Source of the DNA: Candidatus Caribbeanibacter nitroreducens
GTDB taxonomy: Bacteria; Gemmatimonadota; Gemmatimonadetes; Palauibacterales; Palauibacteraceae
Assembly: GCA_947581645.1 (NCBI GenBank)
Contig: CANPVF010000022.1
Coordinates: forward strand, 1 to 63,875
Reading direction: 5' to 3'
DNA length: 63,875 nt
Shown: positions 30,034 through 38,866 of the stretch, piece by piece
Layout of the letters: each line of letters begins with the position of its first letter
Numbering within the stretch: the stretch's first letter is position 1
Program-made: the position numbers and the translations under genes
Notes under the pieces: generated by a model
Told to the model about the DNA's origin: nothing
Databases searched by the model: none
What the model saw: the letters and a program-made list of their open reading frames with translations, nothing else

Positions 30034-32361
30034 TCAGCGCTCCGTGAGCGCCCCCTCCAGGTGGTCGGTGATCATGCGGAACAGGTTCATCTGCAACGTG
30101 GGGCCGCCGATGCCGTGCTGCGCGTTCGGATAGATGCGGAGGGAGAACTGCTCGTCGGCCTCCTCCAGGGCGGACACCATGCGGACCGTGTTCTGGAAGT
30201 GGACGTTGTCGTCGCCGGTCCCGTGGACCAGCAGGAGGTCCGACTCCAGCCGGTCGGCGTAGTTGAGCGGGGCCCCCTTCCTGTATCCCTCCGGGTTCCC
30301 CCGGGGCGTCCACATGTAGCGCTCGGTGTAGATCGTGTCGTAGAGCTCCCAGTGGGTGACGGGCGCCACCGAGACGCCGGCGGCGAAGCCCTCGCCGTCA
30401 CCCGTGAGGGTGCTCATGAGGGTCAGGTAGCCGCCGTAGCTCCATCCCCAGATGGCCGTCCGGGAGCCGTCCACGTACGGCCGCTCGGCCAGCTGGCGGC
30501 GGGCGGCGCGCTGATCCGCGGCCTCCAGCTGTCCCAGCTCCAGGTACGTCTGCTTCTCGAAATCGCGCCCCCGGGCCCCGGTGCCCCGGTTGTCGACGCT
30601 GGCCACCAGGATGCCCTGACGGGCCAGCATCTGATGCCACAGGTAGCGGCGGCCGCCCCACTGGTCCATGACGGTCTGGGACCCCGGGCCGCCGTAGACG
30701 TACATCAGGAGGGCGTACTCCCGCTCGGGGTCGAAGTCCGGCGGCCGGATCATGTAACCGTTCAGGGGAGTGCCGTCGGCGGCCTCCACCTGGATGAACT
30801 CCGGCGGCGCCAGCCCCAGGGAGTCGACCCGCGCGCGGAGCGCCGCGTTGTCCACGAGCGTCCGCACCTCGGAGCCGTCGCCGCGCCGGAGGGTGGAGGT
30901 CGGCGGCACGCCGGCCCGGGAGTGCCGGTCGACGAAGTACCGGAAGCCCGGCGCGAAGTCGGCGGAGTGGACGCCCTCGCCGCCGACCACGCGATGCGGC
31001 CCCGAGCCGTCGAGCCCCACCCAGTAGACGGATCGGGTGAGAGGGCCCCGGCGGGCCGCGGTGAAGTACACGCGCCCTCGCTCGGCGTCGACCCCGTGGA
31101 CCGAGGTGACCTCCCAGTCGCCGGACGTGAGCTGCCGCACGAGGGTCCCGTCGCTCCGGTACAGGTAGAGGTGCCGGTGGTCGCCGGGCTCGCCCGCCCA
31201 CACGAAGCGTCGGGCGCCGTCGAACCAGTGCAGGCGCCCGCCCACGTCCACCCAGGCGCTGTCCTCCTCGGCGAGCACGGTGCTGGTGTCGCCGGAGGCG
31301 ACGTCGCCGAAGAGCAGCTCCAGCCGGTTCTGGCGGCGGTTCACGAGCTGGAGGGCCACCCGGTCGGAGCTCCCGGGCCATTCCAGCCGGGCGATGTAGT
31401 GGTCGTTGGTGAAGGGGAGCTCCAGCCAGCTCGTCTCCCCGCTCTCCACGTCCACCGCGCCGACCCGGACCCGCGAGTTCTCGGTCCCGGCCTTCGGATA
31501 CCGCACCCAGGAGATCTCCGGATAGAGCGAGTCCTGGTTCACCCGGTAGGGGAAGGAGTCCACCGGGCTCTGGTCCAGCTGCAGGTAGGCGATGCGCCGC
31601 CCCTCGGGGCCCCAGCGGAAGGCGTCCCGGAAGCCCAGCTCCTCCTCGTAGACCCAGTCGGTGGTGCCGTTGATGACGTTCTCGCTGCCGCTGGTCGTCA
31701 GGGCCCGCTCGCGGCCCGTCTCCAGGTCGACGACGAAGAGGTCGTTCCGGCGTACGAAGGCCACCTTCCCGCCGTCCGGTGAGAACTTCGCGAACATCTG
31801 GGGGCCCGGCTCCTCGGAGACGGGGGTCAGGCTCCGCTCCTCCAGGTCGAGCACCCAGTAGGTGCCACGGGTGCGATCCCGCCACACCTCGCGGGCCTCC
31901 GTGAACAGGAGGAGTCGCCGCCCCTCCGGCGAGAAGGAGAAGTCGTACACCCCGAGGGGCTCCCCCCTGCCCGCCGGCGTGAGCTCGTCGGTGGAGGCCA
32001 GGGTGTCTCGATCACCGGTGGCCGCCTCCACCTGGACCAGCGTCGGACGCCCCCGCGAGTCCCGCTCGACGGTGACCCACTGCTGGCCGTCGTCGCGCCA
32101 CGTGCCGGTGAAGCGATCGGCCAGGTAGCGGTACGAGCCGAAGATCGACTCGATGGACAGCTCGTCTCCGTCCTGCACCGGGGCCGTCCGGGCCCCCGGC
32201 GCCCGCTCGGCGGCCGGGAGACCCTCCGGCCCGCCCGGGAGCGGGGGCACGCCCTGCTGCGCCGGTGCGGGCCCGGCCGTGATCAGCGTCAGGACGGCCC
32301 CCAGGGCGGCGGCCGCGAGGCGCCGGATCGCCGCCCCCTCTCCGTCGGGCGCCCCGCTCAC
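30034..32361 (-). CDS. Dipeptidyl peptidase IV-like S9 serine peptidase, exported
   Basis: A 775-residue S9B peptidase: Sec signal (AAAALGAVLTLITAGPAPAQ), an N-terminal beta-propeller (residues about 60-510) and a C-terminal alpha/beta hydrolase. The catalytic Ser is about 641 in GWSYGG, Asp about 718 in GTGDDNVH and His about 749 in NAQHGI. The tandem Glu motif seen in DPP4 propellers is represented by YEEELGF. It should remove X-Pro dipeptides from peptides in the periplasm. The GTG at 32361 overlaps the upstream stop (GTGA), in frame and directly before the signal peptide; it is cotranscribed with the propeller gene. Confidence 0.9.
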   Translation of the reverse strand: MSGAPDGEGAAIRRLAAAALGAVLTLITAGPAPAQQGVPPLPGGPEGLPAAERAPGARTAPVQDGDELSIESIFGSYRYLADRFTGTWRDDGQQWVTVERDSRGRPTLVQVEAATGDRDTLASTDELTPAGRGEPLGVYDFSFSPEGRRLLLFTEAREVWRDRTRGTYWVLDLEERSLTPVSEEPGPQMFAKFSPDGGKVAFVRRNDLFVVDLETGRERALTTSGSENVINGTTDWVYEEELGFRDAFRWGPEGRRIAYLQLDQSPVDSFPYRVNQDSLYPEISWVRYPKAGTENSRVRVGAVDVESGETSWLELPFTNDHYIARLEWPGSSDRVALQLVNRRQNRLELLFGDVASGDTSTVLAEEDSAWVDVGGRLHWFDGARRFVWAGEPGDHRHLYLYRSDGTLVRQLTSGDWEVTSVHGVDAERGRVYFTAARRGPLTRSVYWVGLDGSGPHRVVGGEGVHSADFAPGFRYFVDRHSRAGVPPTSTLRRGDGSEVRTLVDNAALRARVDSLGLAPPEFIQVEAADGTPLNGYMIRPPDFDPEREYALLMYVYGGPGSQTVMDQWGGRRYLWHQMLARQGILVASVDNRGTGARGRDFEKQTYLELGQLEAADQRAARRQLAERPYVDGSRTAIWGWSYGGYLTLMSTLTGDGEGFAAGVSVAPVTHWELYDTIYTERYMWTPRGNPEGYRKGAPLNYADRLESDLLLVHGTGDDNVHFQNTVRMVSALEEADEQFSLRIYPNAQHGIGGPTLQMNLFRMITDHLEGALTER

Positions 32362-33344
32362 GCCACCACCAGGGAGCGAATCGTCGGAAGCCCCCGCATC
32401 AGGCGCGACCAGCCCTCCATGTCCGGGTCTCCGTAGTGGAGGGCCCCGCCGCTGGTGGCGACGAAGACCCCGCCGCGCCGCTCCGGCTCCGTGGCCACGG
32501 CGGTGAAGGCCTCGCGGCTCGGGTAGAGCGGGCTCAGCCCCAGGGACGACCACGTGTCTCCGCCGTCGCCGCTCTTGTGGACGGCGGCCCGCGGCCCGTC
32601 GCCGCTCTCCCAGCTGCTCGGCGGTCCGTCGGCGGTGATCAGGTAGACGTGCGTCTCGTCTCCCAGGTCCTCCAGGGCCATGCCGGTGCAGTAGGCCTGA
32701 CCCAGCTCGCTGTCGTGGGGCGTCCAGTCCGTGCCCCGGTCGTCGCTGCGGTAGAATCCGCCCCCGGTGGCGGCGTACACCCGGCTCGGACGGTTCGGAT
32801 CCGTCGCCAGGACGTGGATGTCGTCGTAGATGCCGTCGTTGATCGGCCGCCAGCTGCGCCCGCCGTCGTCGGTCCGGTAGGCGCCGCCGATCTCCACGCC
32901 GGCGTACATCCGGTGCGCGTGGTGGGGATCGAACGCCAGCGCCTGGACGTGGGCCTCTCGTCCCCCGTAGCCGCGCCACTCGTCGTCGGAGGCCACGGAC
33001 GAGAACGCCGCCTGCTCGGTCCAGCTGGCACCGGCGTCGTGGGACGCGAAGATCGCCGCCGGCTCGGTGCCGGCGAAGACCGTGTCCGGATGCCGGGGAG
33101 GGGCGCCCAGGTGGCTGACGCCCCGGTCGTCCGGGAGGGAGCCCGCCCGCTGAAAGTCCCCCCCGCGGTCGTCGGACCGGTAGACGTCGCCGGAGCGCGT
33201 GGCGACGTAGACGCGGGTCCGGGAGCGGGCCACGGCCGGCACCGCCTCGCCGGCCAGCTCCTCGGTCTCCGTGCGGGCGGAGCGCTCGCCCGGGATCCAC
33301 CGGGCCACGTGAACACCGTCGTCGGTACCGATCACCAGGCGCAT
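32358..33344 (-). CDS. BNR/sialidase-type beta-propeller protein
   Basis: A 328-residue protein made of Asp-box (BNR) repeats: YRSDDRGGDFQ, ASHDAGASWTE, YRTDDGGRSWR, YRSDDRGTDWT and HKSGDGGDTWSS. These form a propeller as in sortilin-like or sialidase-fold proteins. Catalytic residues of true sialidases are not evident, so binding rather than hydrolysis is likely. No signal peptide is present, unlike its operon partner. The ATG at 33344 has GGAGGAG upstream. It overlaps the DPP4-like gene by 4 nt, suggesting coordinated production. Confidence 0.82.
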   Translation of the reverse strand: MRLVIGTDDGVHVARWIPGERSARTETEELAGEAVPAVARSRTRVYVATRSGDVYRSDDRGGDFQRAGSLPDDRGVSHLGAPPRHPDTVFAGTEPAAIFASHDAGASWTEQAAFSSVASDDEWRGYGGREAHVQALAFDPHHAHRMYAGVEIGGAYRTDDGGRSWRPINDGIYDDIHVLATDPNRPSRVYAATGGGFYRSDDRGTDWTPHDSELGQAYCTGMALEDLGDETHVYLITADGPPSSWESGDGPRAAVHKSGDGGDTWSSLGLSPLYPSREAFTAVATEPERRGGVFVATSGGALHYGDPDMEGWSRLMRGLPTIRSLVVA

Positions 33345-33496
33345 GGTCGAAGCTCCTCCTGCCTCGTCTATCGCGATCGCCCCGCCCTGCGGCGGAGCGC
33401 GTGGTTGACGTCTCGCGTGCTCAAGATAGTCCCCCGGCGCCCTGAATCGAGGGGATCCCCGGGCCGGGGACCGGCCGCCGGGGCAGGCGCTCCCGG

Positions 33497-34894
33497 CTAG
33501 GGAATTCCCGGCTCCGTCATGGAGCGGAAGTCCAGGACCTCGTCCAGCTCCTGCTCGCTCAGCAGACCCCGCTCCCGTACGACCTCCCGCAGCGTCTTGT
33601 CCTCCTCCAGGGAGGTCTTGGCGACGTCGGCGGCCTCGTCGTAGCCGATGCGCGGGGCCAGCGCCGTGGCCAGGGCCGCCGTCGACTCGGCGTTCCGGCG
33701 GCAGCGCTCCTCGTTCGCCTCGATGCCCCGGACGCACTTCTCGGTCAGGACGACGCTCACGTTGGACAGGATCTCCATGGACTGCAGGAGATTGTGCGCC
33801 ATCACGGGCTTCATGACGTTCAGCTCGAAATTGCCCGCCTGGCCGCCGGCGGTGACGGCGGCATCGTTCCCGATGACCTGGGCCGCCACCTGGCAGACCG
33901 ACTCCGGGATCACCGGGTTCACCTTGCCCGGCATGATGGAGGATCCCGGCTGCACCGCCGGCAGGTGCAGCTCGCCGATGCCCGTGCGGGGGCCCGAGGA
34001 GAGCCAGCGGAGGTCGTTGGCGATCTTCATGTAGCTGCAGGCGATGGTCTTCAGGACTCCACTGGCCTCCACCGCGGCGTCGCGGGCGGACTGGGCCTCG
34101 AAGTGGTCCTCCGCCTCGCGCAGCTCCAGGCCGGTGAGCTCCGAGAGCCGGTTGGCCATCCGCGTCCCGAACTCCGGGTGGGTGTTGAGCCCCGTCCCGA
34201 CGGCCGTGCCCCCGATGGCCAGCTCCCCCAGCGGATCCCGCAGGCGCTCCAGGCGCTCGATCCCGTGATCGACCTGCGAGGCGTAGCCGCCGAACTCCTG
34301 TCCGAGCCGGACCGGGGTGGCGTCCTGCAGGTGCGTCCTCCCGGCCTTCGGCACGTCGTCGAACTCCTCCGCCTTCTCGCGGAAGGCGTCGCGCAGGACC
34401 TCCATGGCGGGAATCAGCTCGTCCTCCACCGCCGAGAGAGCGGCCACGTGGATGGAGGTGGGAATCACGTCGTTGCTGGACTGTCCCATGTTGACGTGAT
34501 CGTTGGGGTGGACCGGCTCGCGGCTCCCCACCTCCCCGCCCAGAAGCTGGATGGCCCGGTTCGCGATGACCTCGTTGGCGTTCATGTTGGTCGACGTCCC
34601 GGAGCCGGTCTGGAAGATGTCCACCGGGAAGTGCTCGTCCAGGTCGCCGCCGGCCACCTCCATGGCGGCCTCACGGATGGCCCCGGCCCGACGCTCGTCC
34701 AGCAGCCCCAGGCCCTCGTTCACGTCCGCCGCGGCCCGCTTGACCAGCCCGAGGGCCCTCAGGAACCGCCGGCCGAAGCGGAGGTCGCTCACCGGGAAGT
34801 TCTCTTTCGCCCGCTGAGTCTGGGCGCCGTAGAGCCGGTCCGCGGGGATGCGGACCTCTCCCATCGAATCTCGCTCGGTTCGGTGGTCGGTCAT
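33497..34894 (-). CDS. fumC: Class II fumarate hydratase
   Basis: A 465-residue fumarase C interconverting fumarate and malate in the TCA cycle. Family motifs: [35 protein letters not shown], and the signature loop [11 protein letters not shown]. The length matches the homotetrameric, oxygen-stable class II enzyme. The ATG is MTDHRTERD, preceded by GAGGACGGAGAC. A 152-bp gap upstream of the propeller gene separates it from that transcript. Nothing unusual is seen apart from general acidity. Confidence 0.96.
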   Translation of the reverse strand: MTDHRTERDSMGEVRIPADRLYGAQTQRAKENFPVSDLRFGRRFLRALGLVKRAAADVNEGLGLLDERRAGAIREAAMEVAGGDLDEHFPVDIFQTGSGTSTNMNANEVIANRAIQLLGGEVGSREPVHPNDHVNMGQSSNDVIPTSIHVAALSAVEDELIPAMEVLRDAFREKAEEFDDVPKAGRTHLQDATPVRLGQEFGGYASQVDHGIERLERLRDPLGELAIGGTAVGTGLNTHPEFGTRMANRLSELTGLELREAEDHFEAQSARDAAVEASGVLKTIACSYMKIANDLRWLSSGPRTGIGELHLPAVQPGSSIMPGKVNPVIPESVCQVAAQVIGNDAAVTAGGQAGNFELNVMKPVMAHNLLQSMEILSNVSVVLTEKCVRGIEANEERCRRNAESTAALATALAPRIGYDEAADVAKTSLEEDKTLREVVRERGLLSEQELDEVLDFRSMTEPGIP

Positions 34895-34968
34895 GTCTCC
34901 GTCCTCTTCCGTTTCGTTGGTCGCGATTCGTATCGGCAGGGGCGCGGCCCCGCGTCCGGGGCGGTCCG

Positions 34969-35523
34969 TCAGAACTGCACGCGGTCTCCCACGGTGACGC
35001 CGTGCTCCTCGAACCATCCCTGGTTCATCTCCAGCGCGTACATGGCGGGCTCGCGTGAGGGGTGCTGCTCCTGCGTGTGGGGATCCATCTGCTGGATGTC
35101 GACGATCACGCCGTCCTGGGAGATGTACGCGATGTCCAGCGGAATCTCGGTGTTCCGCATCCAGAAGCTCAGGGTCTGCGGGCGGGAGTAGACGAAGAGC
35201 ATGCCATTGTCCTCCGGGAGCGAGTCGCGCCCCATGAGCCCCTGCTGCCGCTCGGCGTCGCGCTCCGCCACCTCGACGGTCACCTCGTGCCCGCCCACCC
35301 GCAGGGTCGTGACGCGGAGGCCGGCCGCCGACCGCTCGATGGACGACGTCCGGGCGGCGCTGTCCTGCCCCCGGGTCGCGGTGTCCCCGGCGGTCCCCGC
35401 CGCCTCGCCGTCCCCGCTGCCGCCGCAGCCGATGAGGCCGGCCACCCCCAGGATCGCGGCGGCGGCCAGGAGGCGACCCGGGCGAGCTCGGGAACGGCCG
35501 TTGGACACACGTGTCGGGATCAT
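34969..35523 (-). CDS. DUF192 lipoprotein
   Basis: A 184-residue protein with a lipoprotein signal ([13 protein letters not shown], lipobox Cys at about 33). A Thr/Asp/Ala-rich linker is followed by a DUF192 domain: [49 protein letters not shown]. The family is widespread, small and beta-rich, and of unknown function; it usually lies in the periplasm. Start ATG 35523. It is next to fumC (74 bp) and divergent from archease. Confidence 0.87.
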   Translation of the reverse strand: MIPTRVSNGRSRARPGRLLAAAAILGVAGLIGCGGSGDGEAAGTAGDTATRGQDSAARTSSIERSAAGLRVTTLRVGGHEVTVEVAERDAERQQGLMGRDSLPEDNGMLFVYSRPQTLSFWMRNTEIPLDIAYISQDGVIVDIQQMDPHTQEQHPSREPAMYALEMNQGWFEEHGVTVGDRVQF

Positions 35524-35658
35524 GAAGGCCCTCTCGCGTCTCTGTTCTCGTGGAGGTCCGGGCCGCGGGGCCCGTCGTCCCATACCCTTGCAAGGCGGGG
35601 ACCGGACGCCCCGGCCCGCGCCGCGACCGTCTTCGGATCACGCAACCTGGACGCTGTC

Positions 35659-36102
35659 ATGTATCGAGTCGACCCCCTCTCGCACACCGCGGACGTGGGC
35701 TTCGAGGTCACTGCCGACTCCCTCGCCGAGCTCTTCCGGGGAGCAGCCGACGGGCTGGTCCGGACCGTCCGGGAGGAGGAGGGACCCGCCGGGATCGAGG
35801 CCGGAGACGGGGAGGCCGGCGAGGACCGGGAGACCATCGACCTGGACCGGCCGGACCGGGAGCGCCTCATGGTGGCGTGGCTGCGGGAGCTCCTGTACCG
35901 GATCTCCCGCGACGGGCGCTACCCCGAGGCGATGACCCTGGAGATGAGCGGCCCGTCGTCGCTGCGGGCCCGGGTCCGGTGGTCGTCGTCCGGGCCGGAG
36001 CAGCCCCCCGTGCGGGACGTGAAGGGCGTCACCTACCACGGTCTCCGCGTCGAGGGAGAGGAGAACGGCAGATGGCACGCTCGCCTCGTCCTGGACGTTT
36101 GA
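35659..36102 (+). CDS. Archease (RtcB RNA-ligase activator family)
   Basis: A 147-residue archease: PLSHTADVGFEVTADSLAELFRGAADGL at the N-terminus, a DRPDRERLMVAWLRELLYRI core, and the C-terminal VKGVTYHGLRVE...ARLVLDV with the metal-binding Asp near the end. Archease speeds guanylylation of the RtcB 3'-phosphate RNA ligase. rtcB is not in the window, which is unusual because the two are often adjacent. An acidic loop (GIEAGDGEAGEDRET) is inserted after about residue 50. The ATG at 35659 is the only sensible start. Confidence 0.88.
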   Translation: MYRVDPLSHTADVGFEVTADSLAELFRGAADGLVRTVREEEGPAGIEAGDGEAGEDRETIDLDRPDRERLMVAWLRELLYRISRDGRYPEAMTLEMSGPSSLRARVRWSSSGPEQPPVRDVKGVTYHGLRVEGEENGRWHARLVLDV

Positions 36103-36295
36103 AGGGGAGGGCTCCGTCCTGGTTCCCGGCCGAGCGCCGGGATACTGTAGCCGGGACGCCGGGGGCGATCCGGGGTGGGGGGAGCCCGGCAGGTGACGGC
36201 CGCACGCGGAGGCGCCAGGAACGTGACGGACGTGCAGTCGGCGGGCATCGGCCGGCCGGCGGCACGTCCCCGACCCATCGGGGTGTGTGAGAGAG

Positions 36296-36712
36296 ATGAC
36301 TCGACGCTTCGCCGCCATCGCCCGACCGCTGGCACTCGTGGCCGTCGCGGCCCTGGCGGCCGGCTGCGCGCTGGTGGGCTCCTCGTCGCCGGGGGGCGAG
36401 TCCCCGGGGGACGTGGTCCTCACCACGCGCGGCGCCCGGACCACGCTCCGGGGCGGCCCGGAGTCGGTGGCCGGATCCGTGGAGGAAGCATTCCGGGTCC
36501 TGGACATCGACCTCACCCGGCGCTCCGTGGACGCACAGGGGGGCATGGTCGAGGGGCAGGCCGGCGTCGAAGGCGTCTTCGTCGAGCTCTCCGCCGTGGG
36601 CACCCGGCGCACCGACGTCAGCGTCCGCGTGCGGAGCCCGACCGGAGAGCGATGGGATCGAGCCGCGGCCCGCGGCGTACTGGAGGAGATACGGCGCTGG
36701 CAGGGCAGCTGA
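36296..36712 (+). CDS. Small lipoprotein, DUF3568-like
   Basis: A 138-residue protein with a lipoprotein signal ending LAAGC (lipobox Cys at about 22). The mature domain is alpha-beta: GGPESVAGSVEEAFRVLDIDLTRRSVDAQGGMVEGQA followed by strands ending SVRVRSPTGERWDR. This resembles DUF3568 lipoproteins of unknown function. ATG 36296 is used; an in-frame GTG at 36287 would add three residues. About 190 bp separate it from archease. Confidence 0.65.
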   Translation: MTRRFAAIARPLALVAVAALAAGCALVGSSSPGGESPGDVVLTTRGARTTLRGGPESVAGSVEEAFRVLDIDLTRRSVDAQGGMVEGQAGVEGVFVELSAVGTRRTDVSVRVRSPTGERWDRAAARGVLEEIRRWQGS

Positions 36713-36772
36713 AGCGCCCGGAGCGCCCCGCGTGAGGTCGGGGTGGGGACCTGGAAGACGGAGGGCAGCCAC

Positions 36773-37504
36773 ATGATTCAGCCGAACGTTCGTGCGTCCT
36801 TCGGGAGCGAGGAGGCCAGATGGCTGGTCCGGCTCCTCGCCGGTGAGGACGAGGAGCGCCGTGAGGAGTGGAGCGAGCGCCTCGAGGAGCGGGGCGTGGA
36901 CGCCCTCCTGGACGACGCCGAGACCCGGCGCCGGATCCTGAGCGCCGACGGCATCAGCCTGGCTCCGCCCGGCCTCGTCCTCTACGTCCTGGTCCGCCAG
37001 TCCCTGAAGGAAGTGGGCGTGGAGAGCCGGACCCTGGCCGACTACGTGACCGCCCTGGTCCTGGAGTTCGGCCGCGAGGACCGGGCGCGGCGCATCTCCG
37101 CCGTGGACGACCGGGAGTACGACTACCTCGTGGAGATCATGAACGACATGCTGGAGGCCGACGGGCGGCGGGCCTTCCTCCTCCGCAGCCACCTGGGGAA
37201 CTTCGCCCTGTGGCTCTCCGGTCTCTTCCCGGACCACATCACGTCCCGGGGACACCGCCGCGGCGGGCCCGGCATCGACTACTACGAGGAGCTGGGCGAG
37301 ACGGGATATCGGATGGCGGCCGAGGACCCTCACGCCCGGGAGAAGTCCCTGTCCCGGGTGTACCGCGAGGCCGCGGACCGCTTCCGGGACGTGCGCCGGG
37401 GCCTCAACCAGTTCTCCGACGAGCTCCTGTTTCCGAGCCCGTCGGCCCCCGTCGATCGGCTGCTCCGCCAGGCGCACACGGACTTCATGGACGGAGCCCA
37501 CTGA
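36773..37504 (+). CDS. Unknown soluble helical protein
   Basis: A 243-residue, mostly helical, acidic protein with no membrane segment or known motif. Distinct stretches are LVRLLAGEDEERREEWSERLEERGVDALLDD, YVTALVLEFGREDRARR, and LLRSHLGNFALWLSGLFPDHI in the centre, then a GPGIDYYEELGETGYRMAA segment. I recognise no family. The ATG at 36773 follows GGAGGGCAGCC. It lies 60 bp after the lipoprotein gene and 131 bp before fur, and its stop precedes the fur operator region. Confidence 0.7.
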   Translation: MIQPNVRASFGSEEARWLVRLLAGEDEERREEWSERLEERGVDALLDDAETRRRILSADGISLAPPGLVLYVLVRQSLKEVGVESRTLADYVTALVLEFGREDRARRISAVDDREYDYLVEIMNDMLEADGRRAFLLRSHLGNFALWLSGLFPDHITSRGHRRGGPGIDYYEELGETGYRMAAEDPHAREKSLSRVYREAADRFRDVRRGLNQFSDELLFPSPSAPVDRLLRQAHTDFMDGAH

Positions 37505-37531
37505 CGCCCCCCGGCCGGATTCAGTGACGAA

Positions 37532-37554
37532 ACGATAATCGATATTGATATCGT
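37532..37554. promoter_or_regulatory. Imperfect Fur-type palindrome upstream of fur
   Basis: A 23-bp AT-rich sequence beginning ACGATAATC and ending GATATCGT, with partial dyad symmetry and GATAAT/TGATATC half-sites as in Fur boxes. It lies about 80 bp before the fur start, fitting autoregulation. Confidence 0.6.
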
Positions 37555-37571
37555 CGGGGGACCCCCCTTAT

Positions 37572-37591
37572 ATTCTCACCTCGTTGAGAAT
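37572..37591. promoter_or_regulatory. Perfect inverted repeat in the fur leader
   Basis: ATTCTCA and TGAGAAT arms with a 6-nt centre CCTCGT, 44 bp before the fur ATG. The pattern resembles the TTGAAAC/ATTCTCAA palindrome at 9786-9810, so both may be read by the same regulator. Confidence 0.6.
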
Positions 37592-37635
37592 CGGGCCGGC
37601 GACGTCGGCCCTCACCAGCAAGCATCGAGAGGACC

Positions 37636-38136
37636 ATGGACGACGTGGTGAGCACGAGCCCGCCCCGCGGGTGCACCGAGGTCATGATGAGCCTGTTCCG
37701 GGCGTGCCTGCACGAGAACCAGCTCCCGGTCACCCACCAGCGCGAGGCCATCGCCGAGGTGCTCTTCGAGAGCAACCGGCACCTCTCCGCCGACGACGTG
37801 GCCGAGCGGCTCCGTGAGCAGGGGGAGGACATCGGGAAGGCGACCATCTACCGGACGCTCAACCTGCTGGTGGACGTCGGGCTGGCCACGGAGCACGACT
37901 TCAACGAGGGCTTCAAGCGCTACGAGATGCGCGTCGGCTCGGCGCATCACGACCACCTCATCTGCACCTCCTGCGGCGACGTGACCGAGTTCCAGCAGTC
38001 CGAGCTGGAGAGCATGCAGCAGGAAGTGGCCGGCGAGCACGGCTTCCGGCCCCTCACCCGGCAGCTCAAGATCTACGGCCTCTGCTCGGAGTGCGAGGAG
38101 ACGGCCTCGGAAGAGGAGCTCCGGCGTGTCGGGTGA
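37636..38136 (+). CDS. fur: Fur-family metalloregulator
   Basis: A 166-residue winged-helix repressor. The DNA-binding helix region is LSADDVAERLREQGEDIGKATIYRTLNLLVDVGLA; the metal site is H104-H-D-H107 (HHDHLIC). Two structural zinc CxxC pairs are C110/C113 and C150/C153. Fur is the best name because iron-storage and its own upstream sequences carry Fur-like palindromes, but a PerR or Zur role cannot be excluded from sequence. The ATG at 37636 is chosen over nothing upstream. pyrE overlaps its end by 11 nt. Confidence 0.9.
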   Translation: MDDVVSTSPPRGCTEVMMSLFRACLHENQLPVTHQREAIAEVLFESNRHLSADDVAERLREQGEDIGKATIYRTLNLLVDVGLATEHDFNEGFKRYEMRVGSAHHDHLICTSCGDVTEFQQSELESMQQEVAGEHGFRPLTRQLKIYGLCSECEETASEEELRRVG

Positions 38137-38725
38137 GTCGGCGGGCGTCTCCTCTCGCCGGCTGGAGTCCACACGCGCCGGGGAGCGGCTCCGGGACCTG
38201 CTGGCGGAGCGCTCGTTCCGCACCGGCGAGTTCACGCTCTCCTCGGGGCGAACGAGCCGGTACTACGTCGACTGCCGGACCACCACCATGCACGCCGAGG
38301 GACAGGCGCTCCTGGGCCAGGTCGGGGTGGACCGGCTGGATGCCGCCGGGCTGTGGCCCGATCTCGTCGGGGGGATGACCATGGGGGCCGACCCCATCTC
38401 GTATGCCGTGGCCGGCGAGAGCTGGCGACGGGGCCGGGAGCCGATCGACGCCTTTTCCGTCCGGAAGGAGGCCAAGGGGCACGGCACCGGCCGGCGCATC
38501 GAGGGCTGCTTCGAGGAGGGACGCCGCGCCGTCATCGCCGAGGACGTGATCACCACGGGCGGCTCCGCCCTGGACGCCTGCCGAGCCGTGGAGTCCGCCG
38601 GCGGCGAGGTGATGGCCGTGCTCGTCCTCGTCGACCGGGAGGAGGGAGGGCGCGAGCGCCTCGAGGAGGAGGGGTACCGGGTCCTCCCGCTGTACACCGC
38701 CGGGGAGCTCGAGGCCGCGCTCTGA
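38126..38725 (+). CDS. pyrE: Orotate phosphoribosyltransferase
   Basis: A 199-residue type I PRTase joining orotate to PRPP in UMP synthesis. FTLSSGRTSRYYVDCRTTTM is the substrate-binding N-region, and VIAEDVITTGGSALDACRAV is the PRPP-binding motif. FSVRKEAKGHGTGRRIEG is the flexible catalytic loop with its Lys. The GTG at 38126 lies inside the fur reading frame (11-nt overlap) with GGAG upstream, so pyrE depends on fur transcription and possibly translation. This links pyrimidine synthesis to a metal regulator, by position only. Confidence 0.92.
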   Translation: MSGESAGVSSRRLESTRAGERLRDLLAERSFRTGEFTLSSGRTSRYYVDCRTTTMHAEGQALLGQVGVDRLDAAGLWPDLVGGMTMGADPISYAVAGESWRRGREPIDAFSVRKEAKGHGTGRRIEGCFEEGRRAVIAEDVITTGGSALDACRAVESAGGEVMAVLVLVDREEGGRERLEEEGYRVLPLYTAGELEAAL

Positions 38726-38866
38726 CGCCATCGGCCTGACCCCGGTGCCGTCGCACCGGCTCCGCCACCCGCCGATCCCCGCCGGGGCCGCTCGCACTCG
38801 CCCCGGTGCCCGTCCACATTCTGCAACCTTTGTCGTGGACCAGGCACCTCGGACGGGGCCCCGTAG

